Positions 37,882-46,988 of a stretch of DNA of 64,000 nucleotides are shown here, piece by piece. The stretch comes from Fidelibacterota bacterium (GTDB taxonomy: Bacteria > Pseudomonadota > Alphaproteobacteria > Rhodospirillales > Rhodospirillaceae), in NCBI GenBank assembly GCA_947472795.1, contig CANJBL010000012.1, positions 1 to 64,000 on the forward strand, read 5' to 3'. The notes below the pieces were generated by a model that was given only the letters and a program-made list of their open reading frames with translations, had not been told where the DNA came from and ran no database searches. Position 1 is the first letter of the stretch; each line of letters opens with the position of its first letter. The position numbers and the translations under genes are program-made.

Positions 37882-37982
37882 GGACGTTTGAAGAGGGCCA
37901 GTCAGGGGGAGTCTCCGAGACATATAAGTATCCGTAACGGCAGTGAAAAGGGGCGGGCCGAAATATTTAAGCCCCCAACTAT

Positions 37983-39176
37983 TTAAGTCCCGAACGCCTG
38001 CGTCAAGTCGGCAATGAGATCATGCACGTCCTCCAGCCCCACCGATAGACGAATGAACCCTTCCGTGATGCCCACGTGCACGCGGTCTTCCGGCGAAAGG
38101 CGTTGGTGGGTGGTGGTGGCAGGGTGACAGATGAGACTCTTGGCATCGCCGAGATTGTTGGAGATGTCGATGATCTTCAGGCGATTGAGAATGCGGAAGG
38201 CCGCCTCCTTGCCGCCCTCGACTTCAAAAGAGATCACCGTGCCGCCGGCCTTCATCTGCGCCTTGGCTAGCGCGTGTTGCGGGTGGCTCGGCAGACCCGG
38301 ATAGAGCAGGCGGGTAATGCCTTTCTGCTTCTCCAGTGTGCGGGCGATCGTGAGGGCGTTCTCGCAATGACGCTGCACGCGCAGATCAAGGGTCTCCAGA
38401 CCCTTCAGCAGCACCCAGGCGTTGAAGGGCGACAGGCTCGGCCCCGTATGGCGCATGAAGGGCGTAACTTTGTCCGCGATGAATTCTTTTGAGCCCAGAA
38501 CGGCGCCGCCGAGGCAACGCCCTTGACCGTCGATATGCTTGGTCGCGGAGTACACCACCACGTCGGCGCCGAAGGTCAGCGGCTTTTGGAGAACCGGTGT
38601 CGCAAAGACATTGTCGACAACAACCAATGCGCCGGCTTTATGTGCAAGCGCGCAGACAGCCGGGAGATCGATCATCTCGAGGCCGGGGTTGGAGGGCGAT
38701 TCCAGAAAGACGGCTTGCGCCGGTTTGGATAAGGCGGCCTTCCATTGGTTCAAATCGGAGCCGTCGACGAACTCGGTCTTGATGCCGAAGCGGGGCAGCA
38801 ATTCCGCGCAGATGTATTGGCAGGACCCGAAGATCGCGCGCGAGGCCACCAGCCTGTCGCCGGCGCTGAGATGGCAAGCCAGGGCAGCGTAGACAGCGGC
38901 CATGCCCGTGGCCATGGCGCGGGCGTCCTCGGCACCTTCGATGAGCGCGAGACGGCGTTCGAACATCCGCACGGTGGGATTGCCAAAGCGCGAATAAACA
39001 AAGTGGTCGACCTTTTGCTTGAAGGCCAGTTCGGCTTGCTCGGCGCTGTCATAGACATAGCCGGAGGTCAGGAAGATCGCTTCGCTGGTTTCGTCGAACG
39101 CGCTGCGCTCGGTGCCGCCGCGGACCATCTTGGTCTGCGGTGCCCAGTCTCTTTGCACTGTATCGTCGGCTGTCAT
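37983..39176 (-). CDS. metZ: O-succinylhomoserine sulfhydrylase
   Basis: A PLP enzyme forming homocysteine from an activated homoserine and sulfide. The 397-residue protein is of the cystathionine gamma-synthase family: YSRFGNPTVRMFERRLA near 61-77 and Lys213 in YSATKHIDGQGR. Start 39176 is chosen because AGGAGCGAGGA lies just upstream and the riboswitch terminator ends 35 bases before. Regulation by S-adenosylmethionine is visible in the leader. O-acetylhomoserine could be the donor instead. Confidence 0.93.
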   Translation of the reverse strand: MTADDTVQRDWAPQTKMVRGGTERSAFDETSEAIFLTSGYVYDSAEQAELAFKQKVDHFVYSRFGNPTVRMFERRLALIEGAEDARAMATGMAAVYAALACHLSAGDRLVASRAIFGSCQYICAELLPRFGIKTEFVDGSDLNQWKAALSKPAQAVFLESPSNPGLEMIDLPAVCALAHKAGALVVVDNVFATPVLQKPLTFGADVVVYSATKHIDGQGRCLGGAVLGSKEFIADKVTPFMRHTGPSLSPFNAWVLLKGLETLDLRVQRHCENALTIARTLEKQKGITRLLYPGLPSHPQHALAKAQMKAGGTVISFEVEGGKEAAFRILNRLKIIDISNNLGDAKSLICHPATTTHQRLSPEDRVHVGITEGFIRLSVGLEDVHDLIADLTQAFGT

Positions 39177-39210
39177 GACAATCCTCGCTCCTTGTTCTGG
39201 GGAGCCAAAT

Positions 39211-39242
39211 AAAAAAGCCCCCGACCGGAACGGCACGGGGGC
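39211..39242 (-). terminator. Riboswitch-linked intrinsic terminator
   Basis: On the metZ strand GCCCCCG (39242-39236) pairs with CGGGGGC (39223-39217) around a 12-base loop and is followed by six T (39216-39211). A competing hairpin GGGCT-TG-AGCCC (39239-39250) uses part of the same arm, so only one of the two can form. Confidence 0.9.
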
Positions 39243-39252
39243 TCAAGCCCTC

Positions 39253-39306
39253 GACCTTTTAGCGGTTTTTAACGTGGCCGCAATCCGGTCTCAAATCGCC
39301 ACGGGG
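39253..39306 (-). ncRNA. SAM-II riboswitch
   Basis: The metZ leader on the minus strand shows the SAM-II pattern: CCCCGTGGCGATTTG at the 5' side, then GCCACGTTAAA closing the first helix (CGTGGC with GCCACG), then GCTAAAAGGTC forming the pseudoknot side. This class binds S-adenosylmethionine and is known mainly from alphaproteobacterial methionine genes. It ends 10 bases before the terminator, so control of metZ transcription is likely. Confidence 0.88.
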
Positions 39307-39310
39307 ATTT

Positions 39311-39340
39311 GTCGTACCCCGGTCATGCGGGGCGGGTCAA
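39311..39340 (-). promoter_or_regulatory. Predicted metZ promoter
   Basis: Minus strand TTGACC (39340-39335), 18 bases, TACGAC (39316-39311). Transcription would begin just before the riboswitch. The remaining stretch to the next gene (39341-39613, 273 bases) holds no gene or clear element. Confidence 0.45.
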
Positions 39341-39613
39341 GGGAAAGACCATGGGGAATCGCGCCCCAGAGCATCCCAAGCGTCATTCGTCCCGGGTAGG
39401 GGAATTCTTAAGCATTTTGCCACCAAAATCTGCGGGACTTGTGGGAAGGGGAAGCGACGTGGCGGGTTGATTTATCGCGTTATTTCGGCTTTAACAAACC
39501 CATCTTTGGATCAGCCCGCATGCAGCGTCCCCACCTTACCTGACGTGCGCCGGCCAAGCGAGATTGGCCAGAAACCAGACATATACGATCAGACAAATAC
39601 GAACGGACATTTG

Positions 39614-40651
39614 ATGAAAGAGACAATCCTCGTCACGGGCGGAGCGGGTTTTATCGGCTCCAATTTCGTGCACCACGTCATGCAGCACATGCCCGAGGCG
39701 CGGGTGATTGTTCTGGACGCCCTGACTTACGCGGGATCCATCGAAAATCTGCCCGAGGCCAGCTTGCGGGAAGAAGACGAGCGCGTTCTCTTCCGCTACG
39801 GCAACGTGATGAATGCCGACCTCGTGGATGCCCTGATCGCGGAAAGCACCTATGTGGTGCACTTCGCGGCGGAAACGCACGTGACGCGTTCCATCTACGA
39901 CAACAAACAGTTCTTTGAAACCGACGTGCTGGGCACGCAGGTGATCGCCAATGCGGTCCTGCGCCACCGCAACACCATCAAGCGCTTTGTCCACATTTCG
40001 ACGTCGGAAGTTTATGGTACGGCGGTTACGCCGCTGATGGATGAGGATCATCCGCTCAATCCTATGAGCCCCTATGCCAGCGCGAAGTGCGGTGCCGACC
40101 GCTTGGTTTACTCTTACTGGCAGACGTATGATCTGCCCATCACCATCATCCGGCCTTTCAACAACTTTGGTCCGCGCCAGCATCTGGAGAAGGCCGTGCC
40201 GCGTTTCATCACCAGCGCGATCCTTGGTGAGCCGCTGACGGTGCATGGCGACGGTTCCGCTGCCCGCGACTTTGTGTTCGTGGAAGATGTCTGCCGCGCC
40301 GTGCTGGCCGTGCTGAACGCACCTTCGGAGAAGGTGAAGGGTGAGGTGTTCAATGTCGGTACGGAGACGCACCGCTCGGTTCTCGACATTGCAAAGGACG
40401 TGCTGCGGCTGATGAAGAAGGATGCGGGCCAGATCACCTTTGTCGGTGACCGCCCGGGCCAAGTCTTCCGCCATACCAGCGGTTCAACCAAGATCAGGAA
40501 AGTTCTGGGTTGGCAGCCGCAGGTGACTTGGGAAGAGGGCCTCAAGCGCACCGTCGATTGGTTTGTCAGCAACGAGCCGTTCTGGCGAAAACAGATATGG
40601 ATGCGGAAAATTCCGATCATCACGTCGTCCGGCAAGGTCGAACTGCATTAA
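39614..40651 (+). CDS. NAD-dependent nucleotide-sugar epimerase/dehydratase (extended SDR)
   Basis: A 345-residue Rossmann protein acting on a sugar nucleotide. TGGAGFIGS (8-16) binds NAD; the active site is Tyr154-x3-Lys158 with Ser129-Thr130-Ser131-Glu132. Much of the sequence (VLDALTYAGSIENL, HFAAETHVTRSI) resembles dTDP-glucose 4,6-dehydratase, but that enzyme has Thr-Asp-Glu where this one has Thr-Ser-Glu. A 4,6-dehydratase of another nucleotide sugar, or an epimerase or decarboxylase, is therefore possible. ATG 39614 gives the canonical N-terminus. It opens the glycan locus. Confidence 0.85.
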   Translation: MKETILVTGGAGFIGSNFVHHVMQHMPEARVIVLDALTYAGSIENLPEASLREEDERVLFRYGNVMNADLVDALIAESTYVVHFAAETHVTRSIYDNKQFFETDVLGTQVIANAVLRHRNTIKRFVHISTSEVYGTAVTPLMDEDHPLNPMSPYASAKCGADRLVYSYWQTYDLPITIIRPFNNFGPRQHLEKAVPRFITSAILGEPLTVHGDGSAARDFVFVEDVCRAVLAVLNAPSEKVKGEVFNVGTETHRSVLDIAKDVLRLMKKDAGQITFVGDRPGQVFRHTSGSTKIRKVLGWQPQVTWEEGLKRTVDWFVSNEPFWRKQIWMRKIPIITSSGKVELH

Positions 40652-40668
40652 GCCGCGGCGGCGCGGCT
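40651..40668 (+). terminator. Weak hairpin after the SDR gene
   Basis: AGCCGCG-GCGG-CGCGGCT forms a stable stem starting at the stop codon. The nearest T-run is about 14 bases later, so it is a poor intrinsic terminator; it may stabilise the 3' end. Confidence 0.3.
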
Positions 40669-40711
40669 TCGGCTTTCGCTTGATCTTTTTCCCTCAGGGC
40701 AAGGTCACTCC

Positions 40712-42604
40712 GTGAATTCCGCACTCGGCCCGCCTGAAGATCTTGCTGATATTCGCGCGGCGCTGCCTTTGCCAAGTATTCAGGAAGACCTTGGCGCCGG
40801 CGACTATCGCCTGCCAGTGCTCTCTCACAAGCTTGCCGCAAAACCGGATAATATTGCGGCCTGGGAAGCCAGCGCCCGCCAGCTCACCGAAGCCATGGCG
40901 GCTTCAAAGGGCCCAGCGGCAACCGCGCATTTGATTTTGCGCCTTCTGGTGACGGAAGGACTCCTGTCGGGGCCCTCCGCTGCCCTGGCGCGCATGATCG
41001 GGCGGTTTTCCGAGAATGTGGAGGCATTGTCCAAAGTCGAATCTGCCGATGATGTCGGTGTCACCTTGTCGGCCACCGGATGGTTTGATGCCGCTGGTGA
41101 CGATGTGTCGGATGCGCTCGCGCGCGCGCTCCAGCTTGTGAGCGCCAAAGACTCGCTCACGTTTCGTGTCTTCATATTAAAAATCATCGCACTCCTGGAT
41201 TTCGACCATCACACGCCCATGGATTGGGTGCAGCGGCTTATGACCAATCTCATCTTTCCAGCCATGGATGAGGGTGTAAAGGACAGCCAGCGGGCCGACG
41301 TCGCGCTCATTCTGGAGCTGAAGGTCTACAGCGCGTATGTGAAGCGCATAGAAACCAGTGAGCACTTCGTGCGGTCTTATGAGCGCATAAAACGGCCGCT
41401 TATCAGCAGTGGTCACCTCTTTAAAAAACATCTGCGGCCGTTTTCGGTGACCAGGGAAAAGGTGCCTCACGTAGGATTTTATCTTACGTCGCAAGCCATG
41501 CTGGCCCACACGAAGAACCTGATCACGTTTCTGAACGGTCTTTCAAAATTGCCGCAGCGGCCCATCATTCCGATTATTTATGTCGATGGAATGCCGTCTG
41601 ACGAGCTTACCGAAGCCATGGCGCCTCTTGGGGTTACGCTGCGATACATGCGCCGCTCTGACAGCGACAGCCCCCTCAGCGTGTGGGTCAAGATCCGCGA
41701 AACCAGCCAGGCCGATAATGTCGCTGCCATGGTCTTTGTTTCCAATGTACTCGGCATGTCGTTTGCCACGGCCATGGGCGTGGCGCCGGTCCACATCTGG
41801 TGGTCCATGAAATACCGCGGCCTCGCTCTGCCCGATCTGCACGGCTATATGGAAATGGCCCACCTTTTTGGCAGCTCACGGGTTGTTGATGGAACGACTT
41901 GGCTCAATTGCCACGCTGCTTTGACTGATCTCGTTGATACGACAATAGGCAGAGCTGAGGCGCGTCTCGCAATGGCGATCCAGCCCACTTGGGTCGCGTT
42001 GATGTGCTTGGGGCGCGAGGAAAAACTTTTGAACAGAGGCTATGCCCGGGCCCTTGGAGCGATTATGCGGGCAAATCCTTTGACGGTTTATTTCTGGTCT
42101 GGCCGGAGTCAGCCACCTGAGTTTCTGGCGTGGCTGGAGGAAGAAGGCATTGCTGACCGCTGCGGCTATCTCAGCTGGGCTAAGACAAAGGTCTGTGCCC
42201 AAGTGATGGACGTCTATCTGGACTCATTTCCCTTCGCATCGGGACATACGGCATTCGAAGCGATGGCGGCGGGAAAACCAATCGTGGTTCTGTTGACGCC
42301 GGAAGCGCTGGAAACATCCACCGCAAGCGCCGTCATGCCGGCCTATGAAGGGCACGCGGGCACGAAAGCGGATCAGGACAACATCCGGCGTATTTTTGGA
42401 GAAGGAAGCCTGTTACCTTTCCAGCCAGATGAAGAAGCTTATATACGCCATGCCAATAAACTGATTCGCGATGCCGCCTTCCGCAAGGCGGCGGGAGACG
42501 CCGGACGCGCCTTTGTGGAAACCTATATGTACGACGATATTCGCCTTGCCGAGAGTACATGCGAAAATATCTTGAGTGTCATCACGCAAGCGGCGGTGGC
42601 GTAG
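40712..42604 (+). CDS. Glycosyltransferase, O-GlcNAc-transferase/SPINDLY-like C-terminus
   Basis: A 630-residue protein. The N-terminal 250 residues are helical without clear repeats. The C-terminal half has a GT-B look: a Rossmann-like stretch with VYFWSGRSQPPEFLAWLEEEG, then VYLDSFPFASGHTAFEAMAAGKPIVVL, where donor-nucleotide contacts are expected in OGT/SPINDLY-type proteins. Start GTG 40712 follows AAGG. The position in the glycan locus suggests transfer of a sugar to a protein or glycan; donor and acceptor are unknown. Confidence 0.7.
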   Translation: MNSALGPPEDLADIRAALPLPSIQEDLGAGDYRLPVLSHKLAAKPDNIAAWEASARQLTEAMAASKGPAATAHLILRLLVTEGLLSGPSAALARMIGRFSENVEALSKVESADDVGVTLSATGWFDAAGDDVSDALARALQLVSAKDSLTFRVFILKIIALLDFDHHTPMDWVQRLMTNLIFPAMDEGVKDSQRADVALILELKVYSAYVKRIETSEHFVRSYERIKRPLISSGHLFKKHLRPFSVTREKVPHVGFYLTSQAMLAHTKNLITFLNGLSKLPQRPIIPIIYVDGMPSDELTEAMAPLGVTLRYMRRSDSDSPLSVWVKIRETSQADNVAAMVFVSNVLGMSFATAMGVAPVHIWWSMKYRGLALPDLHGYMEMAHLFGSSRVVDGTTWLNCHAALTDLVDTTIGRAEARLAMAIQPTWVALMCLGREEKLLNRGYARALGAIMRANPLTVYFWSGRSQPPEFLAWLEEEGIADRCGYLSWAKTKVCAQVMDVYLDSFPFASGHTAFEAMAAGKPIVVLLTPEALETSTASAVMPAYEGHAGTKADQDNIRRIFGEGSLLPFQPDEEAYIRHANKLIRDAAFRKAAGDAGRAFVETYMYDDIRLAESTCENILSVITQAAVA

Positions 42605-42649
42605 TCGTTCGAAACTACATCTTTGTTTTCACCATGATCAGCATGAGCC

Positions 42650-43000
42650 ATGAGCCTTAAGATCAAAAATCATCTTTTCACCGGTCCTTTTGATATCGAA
42701 AGCGCATCGGTGCGCGCAAACCAAGACCCTGCCGTTTACGCCGTCGTGGCAAAGGGGGGCGAGCCCTGGAACCCCGTCTTCAAGGTGCTGGAGACAGGTG
42801 ACACCGGGGAAGCGGGGCTAAAATTCACGGAGCATCCCCACAAGGCCTCCTGGACAGAAACAGCCGCCGGGAAGCCCGGCGTGTACCTCCTGCATTTTTC
42901 GCGCAAGGAAGTCTCGGCCAGCGAACGCGCTGCCGTGCTCGACACCATACGAGCCGCGCTGGATACCACGGGCGGCGTCATCCCCATGGGCGGCCTTTAG
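42650..43000 (+). CDS. Small protein, possible GIY-YIG-like fold
   Basis: 116 residues, function unknown. DPAVYAVVAKGG and VFKVLETGDTGEAGLKFTEHPH look like the two GIY-YIG strands and following helix (GDTG and His), with a later GVYLLHF. The catalytic Arg is not evident. It lies between a glycosyltransferase and WbqC, 45 and 21 bases apart, so it is probably co-transcribed. It resembles the small gene at 27926-28363 in layout rather than in sequence. Confidence 0.6.
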   Translation: MSLKIKNHLFTGPFDIESASVRANQDPAVYAVVAKGGEPWNPVFKVLETGDTGEAGLKFTEHPHKASWTETAAGKPGVYLLHFSRKEVSASERAAVLDTIRAALDTTGGVIPMGGL

Positions 43001-43021
43001 AGGAATCGCGTTCCAGCGGAC

Positions 43022-43759
43022 ATGAAGACTGTTGTCATCCTGCAGCCGGGCTATCTGCCGTGGCTTGGATTTTTCCGCCAGATGATCGATGCGGATGTAT
43101 TCGTCTATTACGACGACGTCCAATTCGATAAACATGGCTGGCGGAACCGCAACCGCATCAAGGGCCAAGCAGGGCCGCTTTGGCTGACCATTCCCGTCCT
43201 TCACAAAGGGCGCTCAGACCAGACCATCTTCGAGACCGAGATCGCCAATACAACGCCGTGGGCGGACAAGCAGTTGAAGACCATACGCCAGGTGTATGCG
43301 AAGGCTCCCCACCTCGAGCCCTACTTTTCCGAGCTTTCAGAGGTTCTGCTGACGAAATGGGAGCGCCTCGTAGACCTGGATATGGCGGCGACTGAGCTGA
43401 TGCGGCGGTGGTTCGCCATCACTACGCCGATAGCCCGCTCGTCCGAGTTGGGAATTGGCGGCGGGAAGGTGGAGCGGCTCATCAACATCTGTAAGCATTT
43501 TGACGCATCCCGCTATATCAGCGGATCGGCGGCAAAAGATTACATCGCAGAGGATCAATTTCAGGCCGCCGGCATTGAACTTGTTTGGCAGGAATACCAA
43601 CATCCGGTATATCCTCAGTTGCACGGCGCGTTCGTGTCGCACCTCTCGGCCTTGGACCTTGCTTTCAATGCCGGTCCGGAAAGTGGTGCGATCTTGCGGC
43701 AGCCGTCAACGTCAGCAGGGGAAGGGCACGCGCGTGAGCGAGACTCGGAAACGTTCTGA
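43022..43759 (+). CDS. WbqC-family protein
   Basis: A 245-residue protein whose first 210 residues match the WbqC family found in O-antigen and other glycan loci: ILQPGYLPWLGFFRQMIDAD at the start, then WRNRNRIKG and a later HFDASRYISGSAAKDYI. Its biochemical role is unsettled; it is thought to take part in amino-sugar or glycine-linked modifications. The last 25 residues overlap the next gene and look unconserved. Confidence 0.85.
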   Translation: MKTVVILQPGYLPWLGFFRQMIDADVFVYYDDVQFDKHGWRNRNRIKGQAGPLWLTIPVLHKGRSDQTIFETEIANTTPWADKQLKTIRQVYAKAPHLEPYFSELSEVLLTKWERLVDLDMAATELMRRWFAITTPIARSSELGIGGGKVERLINICKHFDASRYISGSAAKDYIAEDQFQAAGIELVWQEYQHPVYPQLHGAFVSHLSALDLAFNAGPESGAILRQPSTSAGEGHARERDSETF

Positions 43760-43988
43760 AGAACTGGCCGTCGAAAACGTCAGGCGCATCGCCGATTTGC
43801 TGCGGACAGAGCGCAACGACGCCATCGCCCTGGCCCAGGTGCGCCGGGAAGAACTCGTGCGCTGCAAAACTCTGCTGAAGGAAGCGCGGCGCTTGCTGGA
43901 GGCCGCCCAGGCCAACGCTCTGCCGGCGGACCTTGCGGAAAGCATCCGCGTGTTTGTCATTGCCCTGCCGCCCGATATCGCTGGCTAG
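43734..43988 (+). CDS. Small coiled-coil protein
   Basis: An 84-residue protein starting with GTG 43734, preceded by GGGGAAGGG, a strong ribosome site. It overlaps the end of wbqC by 26 bases in another frame. Residues 5-65 are Arg/Glu/Leu-rich with heptad character (RRIADLLRTERNDAIALAQV). The end has a short hydrophobic stretch. I do not recognise it. The overlap and ribosome site support a real gene translated with wbqC. Confidence 0.55.
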   Translation: MSETRKRSEELAVENVRRIADLLRTERNDAIALAQVRREELVRCKTLLKEARRLLEAAQANALPADLAESIRVFVIALPPDIAG

Positions 43989-43995
43989 CTGCTAG

Positions 43996-45855
43996 CTAGG
44001 CTTCTTGGTAAAGATCCCACCAGACCTGGAACATGAAAAGATTCCAGATGCGGTTGCCATTGTTTTCCGTGCGCGCGTAGTGCGCATCCAACAGGCGGCG
44101 TATAGCGGCGGCGTCCAATAGCCCATGGCGGCTCAGCCGGTCCGGAGCGAGACGTTCCTCGACGGTCGTGCGCAGGTTTTCCAGCACCCAAGCGTTAATC
44201 GGCATGATGAAGCCTTCCTTGGGGCGGTCGAGGATGGCATCGGGCAACAGGCCGCGCACGGCGTCCTTCAATACAGATTTCACCCGGCCATTGCGGATTT
44301 TCATGGACCCGGGCAGCGTGGCCGCCAATTCAATGAGGCGATGATCCAGGAACGGTGGGCGCACTTCAACGGAATGCGCCATGGAAAGCCTGTCCACAAA
44401 GGGCAGGACCTGATCGGGCAGCAGCGTTTCGAAGTCCAGGAACAGGGCGCGGTTCACCGGATCGTCCGTACCTGCCGCCGAGAGGACGTCGGTGATCAGA
44501 GCTTCCGTCGTGGCCGAACCAATCTTCTCCAGCATGAAGGGTGAATAAAGCGCACGCTTCTGGGCATCCGTGGCGATGTACTGCGTCATGCGCTGCGCGG
44601 CTTCGCCGCCTTGATCGAGAATGCGGTCAAGCTGATCGAGCTTGTTTGCGAACTCGCCGAGGCCGGCTCTGACCTCATCGGTCATGGTTAGCGCGCCGCT
44701 CCTCAGCTTCTGACGCAAGGCCAGAGGGCCGGCCGAGCGCGGGCCGATATAACTGCCGAAAAGCTCGTCGGCGCCGTCGCCGGATAGACAGACCTTCACA
44801 TGCTCGGCGATGAGCTGGGTGATGAAGAAAGTAGAGATCACGCCGGAGAAAGGTTCATCGAAAGCACGTGTGACGGCCTCGATGGACTCCGGCACGTGGT
44901 TGTAGCGCGCCAGGAATTCGTGATGCTCCGTGTTGTACATGCGCGATACCGAAAGCGCATGAGTGCGATCGGCATCCTTGTTGGCGAAGCCTTCGTCATA
45001 GACCATGGTGAAGGTCTTGATCGGACGGCCCGTGAGCCGCGCCATGATGGCCACGACGCTGGAGCTATCGACACCGCCCGAAAGATAGGCGCCGAAGGGC
45101 ACGTCCGACTGCATTTGCAGGGCAACGCTATCTTCCAGAAGGCGTCTGACTTCAGCAACGGCTTCCTGCTCAGTGATCTTGACCGCGTCGCGGAAAGCGA
45201 TACGCCACCAGCGTTTGACCTCGATCTTGCCGTCCTGAAGCGTCAGCATCTCGCCTGCGCGAAGCTGTTTTACCTGCTGGAATGCGCTGAGCGGCGCGGG
45301 GACGTTCTTGAAGGAAAAATAGTGGTGGATGGCGACGAAGTCGGGCGCGCGCGATACCGCCGGGTGGGCCAGAAGGGCTTTGATTTCCGATCCGAAGACC
45401 AGGCCTTCCGAGGTCTTGGCGAAATAGAGCGGCTTGATGCCGGCCTGGTCGCGATAGAGATGAAGCTGTTTACGCTTGGTATCCCAGATCGCGATGGCGA
45501 ACATGCCGTTCAGACGGTGAACAAAATCGACGCCATGTTCCTGATAAAGCGGCGCGATGACTTCCGTATCCGAATGGTCAGAGCGGAATGTGTAGCCTTT
45601 TTGTTCAAGTTCGCGGCGCAACGCCGGCGCATTGTAGATCTCGCCGTTGAAGACAACGACGATGCTGCCATCGGCACTGAAAGCGGGTTGTTGGCCTGTC
45701 TCGACGTCAATGATGGCCAGACGGCGCATGCCGAGCGACACGCCGCCGCCTTCGTAATACCCGGCGTCGTCGGGACCACGATGCGTCAGCGACGTCACCA
45801 TGGCCTTCAGGATGGTGCTATTGGGAGAGCCGACGAAGCCTGCGATACCGCACAT
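43996..45855 (-). CDS. Glutamine-hydrolysing asparagine synthase-like amidotransferase
   Basis: A 619-residue AsnB-type protein. The N-terminal glutaminase has nucleophile Cys2 and RHRGPDD-like THRGPDDAGYY (24-34). The synthase domain has the PP-loop SGGVDS (259-264). In glycan loci, AsnB homologues amidate a uronic acid or amino-acid substituent rather than make asparagine. It is the last gene of a six-gene minus-strand run (methyltransferase, GNAT, DegT, two radical SAM proteins, this one), which favours a glycan role here. Confidence 0.88.
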   Translation of the reverse strand: MCGIAGFVGSPNSTILKAMVTSLTHRGPDDAGYYEGGGVSLGMRRLAIIDVETGQQPAFSADGSIVVVFNGEIYNAPALRRELEQKGYTFRSDHSDTEVIAPLYQEHGVDFVHRLNGMFAIAIWDTKRKQLHLYRDQAGIKPLYFAKTSEGLVFGSEIKALLAHPAVSRAPDFVAIHHYFSFKNVPAPLSAFQQVKQLRAGEMLTLQDGKIEVKRWWRIAFRDAVKITEQEAVAEVRRLLEDSVALQMQSDVPFGAYLSGGVDSSSVVAIMARLTGRPIKTFTMVYDEGFANKDADRTHALSVSRMYNTEHHEFLARYNHVPESIEAVTRAFDEPFSGVISTFFITQLIAEHVKVCLSGDGADELFGSYIGPRSAGPLALRQKLRSGALTMTDEVRAGLGEFANKLDQLDRILDQGGEAAQRMTQYIATDAQKRALYSPFMLEKIGSATTEALITDVLSAAGTDDPVNRALFLDFETLLPDQVLPFVDRLSMAHSVEVRPPFLDHRLIELAATLPGSMKIRNGRVKSVLKDAVRGLLPDAILDRPKEGFIMPINAWVLENLRTTVEERLAPDRLSRHGLLDAAAIRRLLDAHYARTENNGNRIWNLFMFQVWWDLYQEA

Positions 45856-45937
45856 GCGTTGCCCTTAGCGATCCTTTGGGGCTATCCGAACCGCGACGTG
45901 GGCGGCGCATCAGACGTGGAGTGAGTGGGAAATCTGA

Positions 45938-46972
45938 CTAGGTTTGCTGCGCCTGGAAGTCGTCATGCTCGCCCAGCTTCTTGAATTTCTCAAGACGCAC
46001 TTCTTCGGCGTTCTTCACGACTTTCCAGTAGTTATGGTTCCACGAGCGGTACTTCCAGTCCGGGCAACCAGAGCAGATCGGAATGTCCATGCCGCGGCCC
46101 GCAAGGTGCTTGTCGCGGTAGAATTTGAAGCCTGTGCCATGCCAAATATCGGCAATGGACTCGTTGTTGACGTTGCCCATGCTGGTGTTGGCGGAGATAT
46201 CGTAGCCGCAGACCATGACATTGCCGCGCGTATCGATATTCAGCCGCTCGAAGATGAAGGGGCAGGGGACTTCGTCGGTGTTGAGATAGGCCATGGGATC
46301 GGCCGACTTGGAGGAATCCAAGCTGGTGTTCGTACCCCAGGTCAGGAACTTGCGCTTGATGAGATAATCGATGCCGACGCCTTCGACCCAGAATTTCTCA
46401 ACCGCATCGATATCGACGCCGTCCTGGTTCACCGCCGAGGCAATGATCTTGGACGGGGAGCGCAGTTCGTTGCGCAGCTTAATCATGCGCGTGGCGTTGG
46501 TGACGAGTTCATTCCAGTCGAGGCCCTTGCGGACGACCTTGTAGGTCTCCTCCTCGCAGGCATCGACGGAGAACTCGATCATGTCCACGCCGGCTTCGAG
46601 CAAAGCGCGGCTCTTGGCTTCGTCGAACATGGAGCCGTTGGTGATCAGGCCGATCTTGCAGCCTTGCTGCTTGGCGTAGACCAGCAGTTCCACGGCCTTC
46701 GGATGCAGCATGGGCTCGCCGCCACCAGAGATGCGCAGATAAGCGCCGTACTTGCCGGCTTCATCGGCGATTTTCTTGAACGTCGCCTCGGGCATGTAAG
46801 GAGCGTCCTTGTACTCCTTACGAATGTTGGAATTCGTGTAGGGGCAGTGAGGACAAAGCGCGTTGCAAGGATAGACGTAGGACAGCACCAGCATCATCGG
46901 AAACGCGGAGGCTTCCGGACGCAGTCCGTATTCTTCTTGGGTATGAGAGACGGGGGTAACGACGCTGTTCAT
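45938..46972 (-). CDS. Radical SAM protein with SPASM-type C-terminus (second of pair)
   Basis: A 344-residue protein. The [4Fe-4S] motif is Cys36-x3-Cys40-x2-Cys43 (CNALCPHC). GGGEP follows (SGGGEPMLH). The C-terminal Cys set (CPF, CGYD, CSGCPDW) marks a SPASM or twitch auxiliary cluster. These enzymes carry out radical oxidations on peptides or sugars. It lies 16 bases after the radical SAM gene at 46989-48020, so they are probably co-transcribed and may act in sequence. The substrate is unknown. Confidence 0.88.
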   Translation of the reverse strand: MNSVVTPVSHTQEEYGLRPEASAFPMMLVLSYVYPCNALCPHCPYTNSNIRKEYKDAPYMPEATFKKIADEAGKYGAYLRISGGGEPMLHPKAVELLVYAKQQGCKIGLITNGSMFDEAKSRALLEAGVDMIEFSVDACEEETYKVVRKGLDWNELVTNATRMIKLRNELRSPSKIIASAVNQDGVDIDAVEKFWVEGVGIDYLIKRKFLTWGTNTSLDSSKSADPMAYLNTDEVPCPFIFERLNIDTRGNVMVCGYDISANTSMGNVNNESIADIWHGTGFKFYRDKHLAGRGMDIPICSGCPDWKYRSWNHNYWKVVKNAEEVRLEKFKKLGEHDDFQAQQT

Positions 46973-46988
46973 TCTCTATCCAGGCCCG

